Positions 27,701 to 39,396 are shown, counted from the first letter of the stretch. The stretch is 64,000 bases of DNA from Marchantia polymorpha subsp. ruderalis (GCA_037833965.1 AP031356.1:15832501-15896500); one strand, 5' to 3'. Notes: generated by a model from the sequence alone, not told the origin. Translations and numbers: made by a program.

Positions 27701-28894
27701 AGAAATAAGCTGAAAGACGACATGCCTACTCGCCCGTTGTACAGGGAAAGAAGCACTGAGTAAGACACTGAGCAATGAAGACTGCACGGCGGCAAGTCTG
27801 GCGAATGCCGTTTTCGCGGAAAGAAGAGAGGGATTCTGTCTGATAAGAAGGCAAGACCATCTGAGGAGCTTGTATAACACTGAATGAGCAGAGTTTTTGA
27901 ACGATCTCTCTGCTGTTTGCACAAGTGCACCAGTAAACGCTTTCACAAAAGCTCCTTCCTTCAAAGCTCGAGATATGGCATGCTCGACAGCTAGCTGTGA
28001 CTTTCGATCCTCATATACCGGCAAAGTTCGGAAAATAATGTGAACAATCTCTGGTACAAGCTCAGCGATATTGCACCCTGCAGTTTGAACGAAAGTGAGT
28101 TGTGAATCCAGAGGCAATAAATAACAGAAACAAGGCACTACTTTTACAGCGTCATAAGGCCATCGGACTCGACAAATAAACTGTGATATTGAGAGACAGG
28201 AAACCACAAAGTCCCGTACAGCTTCTGCGAACTTCAACATCAAAATCTCCAATTTCTCAGTTTTGGCACTAAAGTGCGAAGACACAAGTAACTGGGCAGT
28301 TTTGGAATGTCAGGAAATATGACCAGAATACGAGAGAACTAAAATTCTAGAGTTAAATCAAAAACAGATTATAAACAGATTGACTGTGTTTCCACATTTT
28401 ATGCTAGCTTATCTCCTCCAGCAAAAACAGCCATGTAGCCTTTAATGGTTTTCATCCCCTTGAACTGTACAGCATTGAATTTTCAAGTAGACCACATAGA
28501 TGATGAATTCTTCCTACTCCACAGCGTTTCTGTCCCAGAAGTTTTGTAATCGCACTCCAATTTAATCGGCGCTTCAGTCTGCTAGAAGAAAATCCTCCAC
28601 AGATAACATCCTGACGGAGATCGGCTGACAGATGATTGTTTACAGGTAGAGCAAAATTCGTACGTGTTTAACAAAATCCCAAAATAGACAATGTTGATCC
28701 ACGGGCCCCACCCCTTGCAGTGAACAACAAAGCTCAATGTCATCTGCTACCCGACGATCGAAGAGCAACAGAGTCAAACCTGGAGTATTGAGGGCAGACG
28801 GAATGCTGCCTTCAAATATCGCCACTCGCTCCTTGGTGGACGAGGTAGTAACATTTTGAGCTGCACTTTCAAGGGGAGATGTAATTTGTGCCAT
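6745..28894 (-). CDS. GCN1: GCN1/ILITHYIA, HEAT-repeat activator of the eIF2-alpha kinase GCN2
   Basis: A very large multi-exon gene read from ATG (28892-28894) to TGA (6745-6747). First exons fit in phase: 28780-28894, 27698-28077, 27422-27553, 26521-26902, 26114-26260, 25738-25922. Last exons: 7228-7360, 7018-7096, 6745-6787. Landmarks in order match plant GCN1: [19 protein letters not shown] (26.7 kb), [31 protein letters not shown] (25.8 kb), ARELQLKEE (21.2 kb), [20 protein letters not shown] (17.1 kb), [20 protein letters not shown] (15.3 kb), [20 protein letters not shown] (13.7 kb), [17 protein letters not shown] (9.9 kb), ITGLDARR and an acidic tail [14 protein letters not shown]. 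The whole protein is HEAT repeats. The 13-15 kb part corresponds to the eEF3-like region, and the exons at about 9-12 kb should include the GCN2-binding RWDBD. With its partner GCN20, the family promotes GCN2 phosphorylation of eIF2-alpha on ribosomes during amino-acid and other stress. I saw no disabling change in the exons read, but did not sum every exon. Confidence 0.95.
7669..7691. repeat. 23-nt near-perfect palindrome inside a GCN1 intron
   Basis: GATGATGTCTA (7669-7679), one C, then TAGACATCATC (7681-7691), its exact reverse complement. It lies in the intron just upstream of the third-last GCN1 exon and is preceded by a short GACTCGAT duplication. Confidence 0.75.
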
Positions 28895-29444
28895 GATGGC
28901 TGTACTCTTGCGCTCCTTAAAGAAGGAGCTATATTAAACAGACCATTACTGCAATGTCATACGCTGGGCCGAATTCTCCACGCGGTACACCTACGTATAG
29001 GCAATTTCAAATCAGATCTTTGCTCGGATTGTCCAAGCGGAAGGCAGCTGGAGAGATCAGTCACAGAGAACGAGAGACAGACTGCTCTCTCCACGCTTTA
29101 GACTGGAACCGAGAATTTTTCGGCAAACCATGACAGCAGCTTAAAATCCGATATGAATGCGACAAACATGCCCTGCCATAATTTACGACATGATCGTCCA
29201 CGGACACAAATGCACCATCCTCGTCCCTCGCGAGATTTCTTACCAGATTTCAGTGTTCAGATTCAAATCTACCACTCGAATGCCTGATACATCCGCAGGG
29301 ACGGCACGCACTATGCCTCACAATTCCAAATCCCCGCTTCTTCTTCGTGATTTCAGCTTTAAGTCCAGCGTATAAAATTTTAATCTTCTGTAGCGCTCTC
29401 CCCCGGAGAACACTGTAAAGAACCTGCACAGTGTACCGTGTGAA
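28895..29444. promoter_or_regulatory. GCN1 upstream region / probable 5' leader
   Basis: Directly upstream of the GCN1 ATG. On the minus strand it contains a CT-rich, TCTC-containing tract (about 29040-29100), typical of plant 5' leaders. No coding region was found. It is shared with a plus-strand promoter-like element at 29445, so the interval may be bidirectional. Confidence 0.45.
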
Positions 29445-29460
29445 TATATATAAACCCTAA
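29445..29460 (+). promoter_or_regulatory. TATA box fused to a telo-box
   Basis: TATATATAAACCCTAA contains a TATA element running straight into the telo-box AAACCCTAA (29452-29460). A second AAACCCTA follows at about 29552. Telo-boxes are known near transcription starts of plant ribosomal-protein, snoRNA and other growth genes. No matching gene body is recognisable downstream. Confidence 0.55.
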
Positions 29461-30980
29461 TTGCTCTGCTCCGTCCCAACGCTCTCCAGGAAGGAAGGAC
29501 GAGAGCTGAGCTTGGCTGGTTCTTCCTTATCTTCGACTGCTCCTAAACCCTACATATTCTCCTGTCTTGCCTTCGCCAAAGTCAAGGACCTTCGGTCTCT
29601 CCCAAGTGGCGGACTTGTCCGCCGTTTGCGGGCTCTTCTGATTCTTCCACTGCTACACTTTGTATTGGACGTCACAATGTGGCGCTTATAGGAGTTGGCG
29701 TTGCCGGTCCTTCTTTCATCCGGTCAACTTCAGGTGAGGCTGGTCTCGTTTTGTCTCTCGTGGAGTGCCGAGTCCTCGTGAGAGAGAGAGGCTGCCTTGG
29801 GGAGTCCAGAGCACAGTTAGTGATTAGTGTTTACGCATAACAAGGGTGTATATATCTCACATTGCTTTGGTATTGGTATAGTGTGGATTGTTGTTTAAAT
29901 TTCATGTGTCTTATCTATAACCCAATCAACACTACAATCTTTGCCTAAATTATGATATCTGGGATAACTGATGAGTGTCTCATTTGTAACAACCAATTTC
30001 ATTGATTATGGAAACATAACTGTATTCACAATAAAATAATAATAAAATATTATTATATTAGATCTACATTCACATTTCCATATATTAAACAGTAGCTATA
30101 TGCTACATCTATTCAAAACTGTCTTTGGTATCCCAAAAAGCTTCTCTTTTTTAGCGATAGTTAACATCAACACACTAACTACATAGAGTTAGAACAATTT
30201 AAATAATTAAGTTTGAGGTTTAACGACATAGATCCAATTTTTTACTTTTGTTTATTGCAATTTACTATAAGTCAAGACCTATATACAAAATGTTAATGTT
30301 GTATGTAAGAAACTAAATATTAGAACCTGAAAATCCATCAATTTTTTTCTTTATTTCTTGCATATCTACAAAAGTTGACAACAAGTTAGTATTAAATCTA
30401 TACATTTAGAATTTACAAGAAATTATGTGTTGAAAAAAATGTCATTAAAATATATTTTTGCATCATGAAATATGGGTTTCAGCTTTAAATTTAATTTTTT
30501 TGGTTTCATTTTTTATAATATTTCTGAAATAAATGAATTATTAATTTATACTCAAAATTTCCTTGCATTTTTTTCAGTATTCAAATAAATTTATTATACT
30601 TTGCATCCATCCAGTATATAGATTTCAAGTTCAAGGAATGAAAGTAAACTTCAATATAATTTGATATCACATGATACACTTCACAATATAGATTTTGTTT
30701 TCTAAGTGTGTTATTTTTGCACGGAGAGTGATATGTATTAATAGTAATAATAATCTTTTAAGCTGTGTCATTGTATTCGAGATTTACTCCTTGCAATCGT
30801 AACATGCTTAGAAGGATTAAATAACGTTTGCAGAATACATTTAAATCCGTGTTTTGTTTCAATGAGAGTGAAAGTAGTCTCACAGTTAAGCCATCAAATG
30901 TATGTGAAATTCATGTGTTTAGAAAGTAATTTCTGACCACACACAGAGATAGTTATCAATTCCCACTTATCGCTCAGAAA
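29461..30980. other. possible transcribed leader, then AT-rich spacer
   Basis: The sequence 29461-29830 is GC-richer and contains a short frame at 29461-29691 (76 codons, no domain). A TTCAG|GTGAGG junction near 29733 looks like a 5' splice site. From about 29.9 to 30.9 kb the DNA is very AT-rich with no open frames. It could be a non-coding first exon of an RNA or of a gene lost through insertion. Confidence 0.35.
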
Positions 30981-30986
30981 GGATTA

Positions 30987-31111
30987 TGCTGCAAACTAGT
31001 AGATCCGAGACTCTAGACTCTGATGGACTGGCTATAGTAGAAAGGCTCTTGCTCCACGGATCAAAGGTACGCTGGGGATAACAGGCTGGGGAGTCCCAAG
31101 AGCTCTCGCTC
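30987..31111 (+). pseudogene. fragment of mitochondrial-type LSU (26S) rRNA, nuclear insertion (NUMT)
   Basis: About 125 bases match the conserved peptidyl-transferase-side part of large-subunit rRNA. The diagnostic block GGTACGCTGGGGATAACAGG lies at 31066-31085, followed after a short divergence by the CCCAAGAGCTCT word. It is preceded by CTGCAAACTAG, GATCCGAGACTCTAGACTC and GACTGGCTATAGTAGAAAGG-like words that fit plant mitochondrial rather than chloroplast or cytosolic rRNA. Similarity stops on both sides and the copy carries small indels (for example after the AACAGGCTG word), so it is not a functional rRNA gene. I judge the mitochondrial origin from remembered sequence, without an alignment. 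Confidence 0.75.
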
Positions 31112-34100
31112 TCAAAAATCTCTACACAGATCTAAAGGTGAATCATCTTCACAACACAACAAGAGTACATTTCGTTGACAATGTGGCAAATTAAGGCAGA
31201 CGTGGATTAAAGAAGACAATAGTGTCGGTGTATGATAAAAGTAGAGATTACCAACGTGACATATGAAGAAAATTTTCAAAGAGTGAATGTGGGACAGTAT
31301 TCCGAAAGGAAGAGAATATTATATCACTAGGTTTTCAAGGAGTAAAATTGGTCGTTTGGTGATGATCAATGCTAATAATAGTTAAATTTTTTGACTTATG
31401 ATTGAGATGGGTGGATGATACAAAAACAATCAAAACTTCATTTGGATCTTTGAAATCCTTGTATGGCCTGTCATGAAAAGAACGCTAAGTCCCCGTGCAA
31501 TATTTAACGAAGATGTCAAAAGTCACTTAGCGAATGATGGAAATACGTCTGTTTTGAGGTTGATGACAGTAGCTACCACCCTCTGCACCAAACATGATTG
31601 GATTCTACCATGTCCATGGACTCTAAAGGAATCCTATTCAACGGAACGTCAAGGTCTTGTTGGGTGTATTGAGCCACTCGAAGCCTGTCTCATCGATAAG
31701 GAGATGAATAAGTAGTAAGAAGAAATTGATCTCCCTTTCAATACGAGATCAATTGGCTCGCTCCAATGTGACGGCGCTCCCCCGCATGTGAGTGAGATCA
31801 GCTGCCATCAAGAAGGATTCAATATCTCGACTCCTCTCCGACCGTCTGCTCATGGAAGCTCTCTCTCTCTGCTCAGGCATCAAGTATCGGGATGGCGTCT
31901 ATTCCCCCTGGGACAGTGGTGGAAATGAGATGCATAGTGGGTGGAGGTGGGGGCGGCGGAGTAGCTCTATGCTTGCGCTTGGAGTCGGGAGATGGGACCG
32001 ATGTATGGAGACTGTGAAGAGTCTGGTTGTGGACTGTGTGTTGGGTTGGGGTGTTTCGTATTCGGTTCATCTCGAGGGTGTAGCAATCTTGTCTATTGAT
32101 GTCAGTGGCCAAATCTTGGGGATGACTGGTCAATTTGTAACTGAACACTCTCTCTGGGTGATCTCCTAGACGACCGACCAATTTTTGCTGATTGTCTTTC
32201 GAAGTGGGATCAAGAAACTTGGGGATACAAGACATGCACATTGAGTGACGGCTAACCTACAATATTCGTCTTTCGTTGGGTTTGAGATTTGGACATAGAT
32301 GGTAAAAGTCTTCCCATTTCCCACGATGGATCTTCTGGTTCTCAATTCGGTTTTTTTTGTTCCTCGTTCGATAGTTTACAATTTTTGTGATTATACGTTG
32401 TTGGCTTTTGGTACGTCAGTCAGTCTAGGTGCTACAAGTGATGAGATTTGATATGGAACAGCGTTTGGTGTGAAGGTTTAGCTTGTTGTATGATAAGATA
32501 CGCGATCGCAACACGCTTCCGCGAGTGTTTCGTTGAATTTTTTGTTCTTGATGATCGATATATCAATTCAGTGTAGACTTTAGATTTCCGACTCAGTCAA
32601 CTTCAATCTTGCTAAAAACAATCTTTTAATGTCCAAAGAGGTGCATTTGTTTCAAAAGTGGGCATTTTGCTATGCGCTTGTTTTGGGCAGACGATTTGAG
32701 GAGAAGAGTGAAACGAGGGATTGCGGTAGGCTTTGAAGGCTAAGTATGATATCACATTTCTGTTTTGATCTTTCATTTCGATGAGCCAGACTTCTAAGTC
32801 GATCGTATTTGTGCCTTGTTTAGGGTTTAGGACATGCCTTAAGGACATGACAAGACATGAATTTTGTTGGAACAAACCCATAGGTATTCCAACTTAATGA
32901 TATTCGGTAAAGTTTGATTATCGACTGTTCACTAATGTACCATACAAACAGGTCTACGACATTTTTCTCTCGGCAAGCAATTAAGAGAATAAAAAAACTA
33001 ATGATCCTTAGCATAAAATCAAATAAATTCATACTTGTATAGATCATCTTAGATTATTCTTAAAGATAACATGTTTAGAGGACAAAGTGGAATTTCAACC
33101 GAATTTCAAAGACAAAGTATAACATTTCATATTTATATATTGTGATAATTTAGTATTCTGGGCAATAGAGTGTTGTATGAGCTAGATAAGGAAGCATATT
33201 GATTGTAGATAATTTTTATAACATGATAATCATAAATTATATTTGTACTAGGATAATAATCGGGATTTTCAAATTTTTTTAACAACAATCGCGATTCTTT
33301 TGCTGGCTGATTAAGGCGCTCGTATTAAAGCTCTACTTTCTCGACGGTAGAGGACTTGGAAAGGGCTCTATCGATTTACAATCATCAAGGATTATCGCAT
33401 GAAGCAATTTTTTTAAATTTTTATATGGTGTTATTACGTAATGGGAAAATTTTGAATTTTCCAATTTTCAAAATTTATAAATAATTACTTTGAATTAAAT
33501 TTTATATTTAAGTAAGATTCAATGTAAAATCCAAAATCTTTATTCCCAATCTAACACCGCAAATTGTTACAGTGATGTTGCAGTACATCAAAATGAAGTG
33601 CAAACTCTTGTAATGAGAACAATGCAGTTTAAATTTTCACAATGTGGAATAAAATAGAGCAGCAAAGCCCCTCTCCGGATAAAACATGAGAAGAGAAGTC
33701 CAAAGGTCACATAAAACAGAGAGTTAGAACACGATGCATGTCCTCCCACCAAAGATGCTCGTGTACCCTTCGCATCTTGGATTTAAAAGACCTCCGAGCC
33801 AGGAAGAGCAAATGGAGAAAAAAATCGAAAGATCTCACGAGTAAGGTGAGAATAATTGAGAAGACCAGTTGACAATGATGTGTGCAGTGTCAGGATGAGA
33901 GAAGAAGTCCGAGCACTGGAGTGGGTACCTCGCACATGCAGATGACAGTGTCCATAAAGAGTGAGGAGTTGGGGTTGGGGTTGGCCATAAGCTGCACACA
34001 CTATCCATCAGCAACCGAGAAATTCAGCCCCTTGTTGAAAGAAAGAGACCAGGAGACTGAGAGAATGAGCTCCGACCATCGATCGTCAGCACGTATCGGA

Positions 34101-34300
34101 CGGAGTCCGGATCCGCACGCACATTCTCGAGACAGAATGAAAACCTCGTGCCTTACTGCGTGACAGAAGTGTCACCTCGAGAACTTGCACTCGTGTATTG
34201 TAGCCTTCTGCATCCGGTCGGGGAAAAGAAGGAGGAGCACCACTGACACAAAAGATCAGATCCGCGGCTCCCTCCAGGGACTAACTAACTAGCACACACG
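31112..34300. other. spacer without a supported gene
   Basis: Contains one ATG-started plus frame of 80 codons (31473-31715) and opposed overlapping frames at 31.8-32.25 kb around a GGTGGGGGCGG-type tract; none has a domain or a clear exon partner. The rest is AT-rich, apart from the promoter-proximal part near 34.1-34.3 kb. I see no repeats long enough to name a transposon. Confidence 0.45.
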
Positions 34301-34307
34301 AACGCAT

Positions 34308-34515
34308 GGGGGGCGGGCGGGGGGTGGGATCGAGGTACCGTGCTGGGCGTTATCGGGAGCTCGCTTTCTTGTTCCGTAGCTGGAGCAGGAGGGGGGAGGG
34401 GGAGGAGCGAGTGTTGGGGGCAATTATGTCCCGGCGGGGCCCACCACCCGCCCCCTCTTCTTGCCTGGGAAGGCAGCAGTCCTAGAAGACGGGAGGGGAG
34501 GGGAGGGGAGGGGAG
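34308..34515 (+). repeat. cluster of G-run tracts with G-quadruplex potential
   Basis: There are three G-run blocks on the plus strand: about 34308-34328 (GGGGGGCGGGCGGGGGGTGG and on), about 34388-34404, and 34491-34515, where GGGGA is repeated about five times. They lie 540-750 bp before the F-box/WD40 ATG, in its promoter or leader. Confidence 0.7.
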
Positions 34516-35054
34516 AAGGGGGCGCTCGATGGAATGTCGACGGTGTTGTTTTTTGCGCGGTGGTGGTGTGGAGTTGGCGGTGGGAGAGGAGGAGGCGGGT
34601 TTTATCCACCTGATCGGATCTCGTCGCGCGAGGCTGCAGGTGGTTTGGGGCTCGGACGCACGACGGAGTGGAGCGGAGCGAGGCGGGCCAAGAAAAACAA
34701 ATGTTTATTCGAGGGATTTGGTTGCGCCGACGAGCGATTCCAGCCTGGCTCGGGTAGCCTGGAAGTTGGTCGGGCCGATAGTCTGCTGCGGTCGTTTCGT
34801 CCGGTGGTGTGAATTTTCTTCGGACACTTCGACGTGTTCGAAGTTTGCTTTGTAGGCTTTTTTCCGAGTAGGGGTTGTCAGCTTCTTGTGTTTCCGATTT
34901 GTTTTCTTTTTATTCGACTCTTCGATTGGTGGCAAACTTGCACTCGTCAGACGATGCGCGGGAGGAGATGGAGTAGCCGAGGCAAAACCTAGAATTTTTC
35001 TGGCTGGGTCGTTCGGGAAGGATTTCTTTGCGTGGAGAACGAGCTGATTGTAAG

Positions 35055-36752
35055 ATGCAGATGGATGTAGATCACAGAACTGGTGGCCGGAGTAGGGAAA
35101 AATGGATTGGGAAAATGAATGTGGATATCAAGTATGAAGTGGGTGGCGAGAGTGTGGAGAATTCGACAGAGAAAATGGATGAAGATGTCAGGGTTGGGAA
35201 TTGCGCCGAATGTGGGGGAAATTCTGGTGCGGAGGTGGAGTGCGAACACACGGACGGGAGGAAGACGAACGTGAAGGACTTGGACATGGACACTCTGGTC
35301 ATGTGTGCTGGTAGATTACAGGTGCGGGACTTGGCTAACATGGCTGCCGTCTGTCACCAATTTCGGACAGCAGCTTACGCTGATGTCGTGTGGGAAGCTC
35401 AGTGCAGAACGCAGTGGCCCCCGCAGAAGGCTAGCTGGGGAGGAACATTTCAGTTTTGCGGGGGACGAGATGCTTTCGTGGGTCGGTATCATGCAAGTCG
35501 ACAGTTTCGCTACTCTGACCCAGTGGACTGGCCATACCATCTCTCGAATTCTCCCATAACTCATATTCTGCTCGAGAACAAAAGTATTGCGGTCTCTCAG
35601 GGCTCAAACATTCTGGTTCTGAACATCGGAGGTCCATCCGAGCAACCTGAGGTGGTCCGAATGCTCCGAGATCATAATGCTAGAATTACGTGCATGAGGT
35701 TGTTCCCACAAGAATTGGTGACCAGTGCGTTCCGGAACGGCGTGATGGGACCTGAGAACAGTGTGCTGGTCACCTCGAGCAGCGATCACACCATTCGACT
35801 TTGGGGCAATGGCCGACCTCGGACTTTCAGGGGACACAATGTGGGGGTGAACACTCTCGCAGATCGATTGGTGGGCGGTGGGCGTGGCAGCTCAGCTGTT
35901 TTAGCCAGTGGTGGAGAGGATGGCAGAATCAGGCTGTGGTCGCTCAGCTCAACGGGAGGAAACCGAGGAAAATCTCCTCTTGTGGCAACCTTTCATGCGC
36001 ACAGCGAGTCTGTCAAAGAACTGATCGTCGTCGGGCGCAACGACTCCTTACTAGCAAGCACTTCGAAGGCTTCAAGCTCGAAAATCCGAGTTTGGGATAC
36101 GCATGCCAACACCACCCAGGGAGCATGCGTGGGCTCAGTGAGCGGACCCGAGGGAGTTCCAGTCAAATTGCTCTCCGACGGTGGCACTTGTTTCGTTGCG
36201 GGAGCTACGAAAGCCGTGGCAGTCGATTTGCGCACGATGTCCACTGTGGCCACAGTCGCTGTGGACGAGTGTGGAATCTGCTCATTTGCTCGTTCATCAA
36301 CTGGCTTCGTTTTTGGGACGGGAAGCTACGATGGTACCGCAAAGATGTGGGACATGCGAATGGGCTCGGACGACCAGCCTGAGCCTTGGGTCACTTTGGG
36401 TGACCATGACGGACCTGTTCATTGTCTCCACATCGACCGGTACAAAGTAGTTTCGGGAGGCCAGCATGATCGACTGGTCCGAGTGTGGGATGCGAACACT
36501 GGCGAAGAAATTTCAGTTCTTGATACAATTGAATTGGATCGGGACTCGTTCCGGTGTGGGGTCACTGCCATGGCAGTGCAGGGTTCTAGACTTGTCACCG
36601 GAACGTGTGGAGATGTTTCTGGGGTACTCAGGTACCGCGACTTTTCGAACTGCACCAACCCTCTCGATGCCCCCGGAGTCGTGACTGAGCCTCGGTCTGA
36701 AGGGGGGACCTCAAAGTTCTGGGAGGCCGACTTTGAACCGGGTGTGAAATGA
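35055..36752 (+). CDS. F-box / WD40-repeat protein, single exon
   Basis: Uninterrupted frame of 565 residues from ATG 35055 to TGA 36750-36752. The frame extends a few codons upstream without an ATG, so 35055 is the first Met; 35061 is an alternative. The acidic, Asp/Glu-rich N-terminus (1-70) precedes an F-box-like helix set at about 76-122 (RDLANMAAVCHQFRTAAYAD, then VWEAQC). A WD40 propeller follows, with strand-d motifs SSSDHTIRLW (about 242-250), GGEDGRIRLW (286-295), SKIRVWD (342-348), GSYDGTAKMWD (423-433), GGQHDRLVRVWD (469-479) and a degenerate last blade near 520-530. F-box/WD40 proteins are substrate receptors of SCF (SKP1-cullin1) ubiquitin ligases; the propeller binds the substrate. 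The substrate cannot be inferred. GC content and lack of introns differ from its neighbours. Confidence 0.9.
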   Translation: MQMDVDHRTGGRSREKWIGKMNVDIKYEVGGESVENSTEKMDEDVRVGNCAECGGNSGAEVECEHTDGRKTNVKDLDMDTLVMCAGRLQVRDLANMAAVCHQFRTAAYADVVWEAQCRTQWPPQKASWGGTFQFCGGRDAFVGRYHASRQFRYSDPVDWPYHLSNSPITHILLENKSIAVSQGSNILVLNIGGPSEQPEVVRMLRDHNARITCMRLFPQELVTSAFRNGVMGPENSVLVTSSSDHTIRLWGNGRPRTFRGHNVGVNTLADRLVGGGRGSSAVLASGGEDGRIRLWSLSSTGGNRGKSPLVATFHAHSESVKELIVVGRNDSLLASTSKASSSKIRVWDTHANTTQGACVGSVSGPEGVPVKLLSDGGTCFVAGATKAVAVDLRTMSTVATVAVDECGICSFARSSTGFVFGTGSYDGTAKMWDMRMGSDDQPEPWVTLGDHDGPVHCLHIDRYKVVSGGQHDRLVRVWDANTGEEISVLDTIELDRDSFRCGVTAMAVQGSRLVTGTCGDVSGVLRYRDFSNCTNPLDAPGVVTEPRSEGGTSKFWEADFEPGVK

Positions 36753-37835
36753 TGATGGTCTCAATCTGGGTCTGCTGGTGAGACAAGCCTTGGACCGTCC
36801 GTGTGTTACTCCTGTCTCGTGACCGCGTGAGAACCACTTCACTGGTTTGTGTACATTTGTAGTTAAGTTGCAGTTCTACACTCGAATAGAGGCTTCAAGG
36901 AGCTGGTAGATTTGTTGTATGTTCAGTAGAAAACGAGTCGACACTCTCGGGGTCTTTGATCTTGGAGTTCCCCTGTATCTCCACGATTTGGTATCTCCAC
37001 GTATGGCTTTAGTGAGGAATCGCAATCCGAATGATTTCGACAGACGTGAGATGTGTTTGCCATGTTGTTATTTCCATACTTTTGAGTACGTACAAGATGA
37101 TTTTACGGAACTGAGACATCAACAAAGGATTTATATTGTACTCTCGAAGTGTACAGCGCTCGACAGTCTTTGATCCTTTGCACGATTTGATGTACCGTCA
37201 AGCAAAGTGATGCAAAAATTGCGAAGAGAAATAAAAAGAAGTTTTGGACAGTTTAGTGTGAGTCCTGGTCGTGACGCAGACATGTTAACGTTAGAAGGTT
37301 CTGTCCAATGTGTTATCTGACCCGCTCTATCTTAGAACTGATAATCAATAAGGGGCTAGGACTGATTAGGGTGGCTTGTGGTCTGCATGTTAGACCTACT
37401 CCTACCATCTGCATTGCCAACATGTCCGTGAGGGCGTGATAACACGTGATTATACGTGAACTGGGCAGATAACAAAGCTGTTAAGACTCGTGAAAAAATT
37501 CACAATATTCAAGATGAGCAAATGAAGCATTCAAAGTATTGGTTTCGCTTTTGTGCTGTGCATGAGTTAGATCAAACTTCACACAAAAGGCAGGATATCT
37601 ATGATACACATAACATCCACTCATAAGAATGTTATAGAATATTCCTATAGTTATCGGTAAAAGGAGTAGGTCACATCATTGGCATTCTCACATCCTCAAC
37701 CATGTGTGAGGAAGGTTGCTTGGCGTTGCTCGATGACATGTTGGTATATCTCATTTATGAGATCCGAGAGCGTTAAATTTTCTACAGCATAGTACAGTAG
37801 ATTATCCTTCGTTGTTTGAGGAAGTTGTCCTCATT
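36753..37835. other. convergent 3' flanks
   Basis: Lies between the stop of the F-box/WD40 gene (+) and the stop of the PnsB2-type gene (-). Frames such as 36919-37173 have no domain and are probably 3' untranslated sequence. Nothing else is seen. Confidence 0.55.
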
Positions 37836-39396
37836 CTACTGAATCGGCTCCCCGTCACTAGTGCCTGGATTAAGTAGGGTGACAGCACCTCGCCATTCTC
37901 TATTTTCATACAGCCTCACAGATTGACAGCTTTGAGTCGGTCCTACACATACGAACTTGTTCCAATCTCGCAACTGAGAATCGGGTCCAGGATTGGAAAG
38001 GCAAAACTCGGTGAAACCATGTCGTTCAACGACAAGCGAGCGTCTCTTACCCTGCATTACCAAGGATATCCAGTCTTCAGTACAGAATAACGGAGAAAAT
38101 TCTTGTTGACAATGCCTAAAGCTCATCTCGTCCAAACATGTGATAGTTGTATTCACTCTGACTAACTTGTTATGGTACAACTGATACATCAGACATATGA
38201 GCATGAAATTGTACTGAAGAGAAACGAGAATGGCGAGGAACAATTAAATCTGTTACCCTGTCCATTATGGAAAAAGATTCTGGTGGTGTGGTGTAGAGCC
38301 TGTCCATCCCAGCCTGCAGTTGAGAATAGTCCTCGGATTCCACTGTCCACTTTCCGTCTTCCAACTCCTGTCGAGCGTCTCTGCCAGACTTTTCTTCGAC
38401 CAGTGTCCCACGGTTTCCATCTGGTGCCCCCCACGGCTTCCAGATTTGTGAGAGAATCTTACTGGCGTCAAACCCACTCTGCTTCTGCTTGCCCAGAGAA
38501 CGATATCTGTATCCTTTCAGACCAACAGCAAATGCTCCACCAGCAGAGCTCACTCCAAGATGACTGATTATTGAGCCAGTGAAGTCCACTGGCACCGACC
38601 CAGTGTTGGAGACCACAAGGGCTACTGAGAGTGAATCATCAAACAGAGTGACCACATACTTGAACTGAAGTGAACCCCTGGGGCTCAGGCCCACCCCGAC
38701 TTCGGGATAAGAATAATTCGTCAGCGTCATCTGCACCCACAATGCAGACTTTCGGTGTCAGATTCGGCTCTGCATGTGCAGCTTCTAATGTAGAATATCA
38801 CTGAACCAAAGCTCATCTCCTTGTCTTAAAAGTTTGGAGAAATTAATGACCTGTGCGTATTCTGAGGGTTGACACTCCACAGCCTCCACTCTCCAGGGAC
38901 TGGAGCTGGAAGGTAAGATAGAGCTCAAGGGGTCTTTCAACTGACTGAAGCTTAAAACGATGCCACCGCGAATCGATGTGGAAGTGGAGTTTCCGCTGTC
39001 AGAGCGCACGGAGTGCAGGAGTTCCTCTTGGGCACCGTGCCACATGTTCGCCTTGTAAGATGTAATCTGAGCTCCGGATATCAACATTCGAGCGCTGCTC
39101 CCATTTCTGAGCTTGAGCTCAGTCGCAGGCGTGCCAGCAACATCCACAAATCTCACACCTTGACGTCCGAATTTCTCTTGCAATTTCTCGGCCGTCAGAG
39201 GATCCGACGATGTGGTGGCCTTCACCCCACTGCACACAACGCTTGCACTCGAGACTGCACACGTTGACCATTTTCGCCCAGAGCATGCGAATCGAGTTAC
39301 ACTTCCTCCGAAAAACTCTGCGCTAGAGCTGGCCCCGAGAGGTGGATGGGCAATTCGAGAGCAGATTGCGTTGACGGGCAGAATGGCGCAAGCCAT
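37836..39396 (-). CDS. chloroplast NDH subcomplex B subunit, PnsB2/NDF5-type (galactose-mutarotase-like fold)
   Basis: Three exons with matching GT-AG junctions: 38851-39396 (182 codons), 38257-38730 (158), 37836-38051 (72), giving about 411 residues. The Ser/Ala-rich N-terminus (about 1-60) looks like a plastid transit peptide. The mature part opens with LTAEKLQEKFGRQGVRFVD and TELKLRNGSSARMLISGAQI, and runs on to a C-terminus with GKRRSLVVERHGFTEFCLSN and EWRGAVTLLNPG. This order matches the aldose-epimerase-like plastid proteins PnsB2 (NDF2) and NDF5. These are needed for the chloroplast NDH-like complex that carries cyclic electron flow around photosystem I. PnsB2 is a structural subunit and NDF5 its paralogue; I cannot tell which this is. 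It is longer than the roughly 350-residue Arabidopsis proteins. The exon 1/2 junction is the least certain. Confidence 0.8.

Noticed and set aside
31792-32241. Overlapping long frames on opposite strands
   Set aside because: Both are low-complexity in part (the minus frame has a Pro run), with no domain, no exon partners and no promoter evidence.
36919-37173. Plus frame of 84 codons after the F-box/WD40 stop
   Set aside because: It lies where the 3' untranslated region is expected and has no domain or homologue that I recognise.
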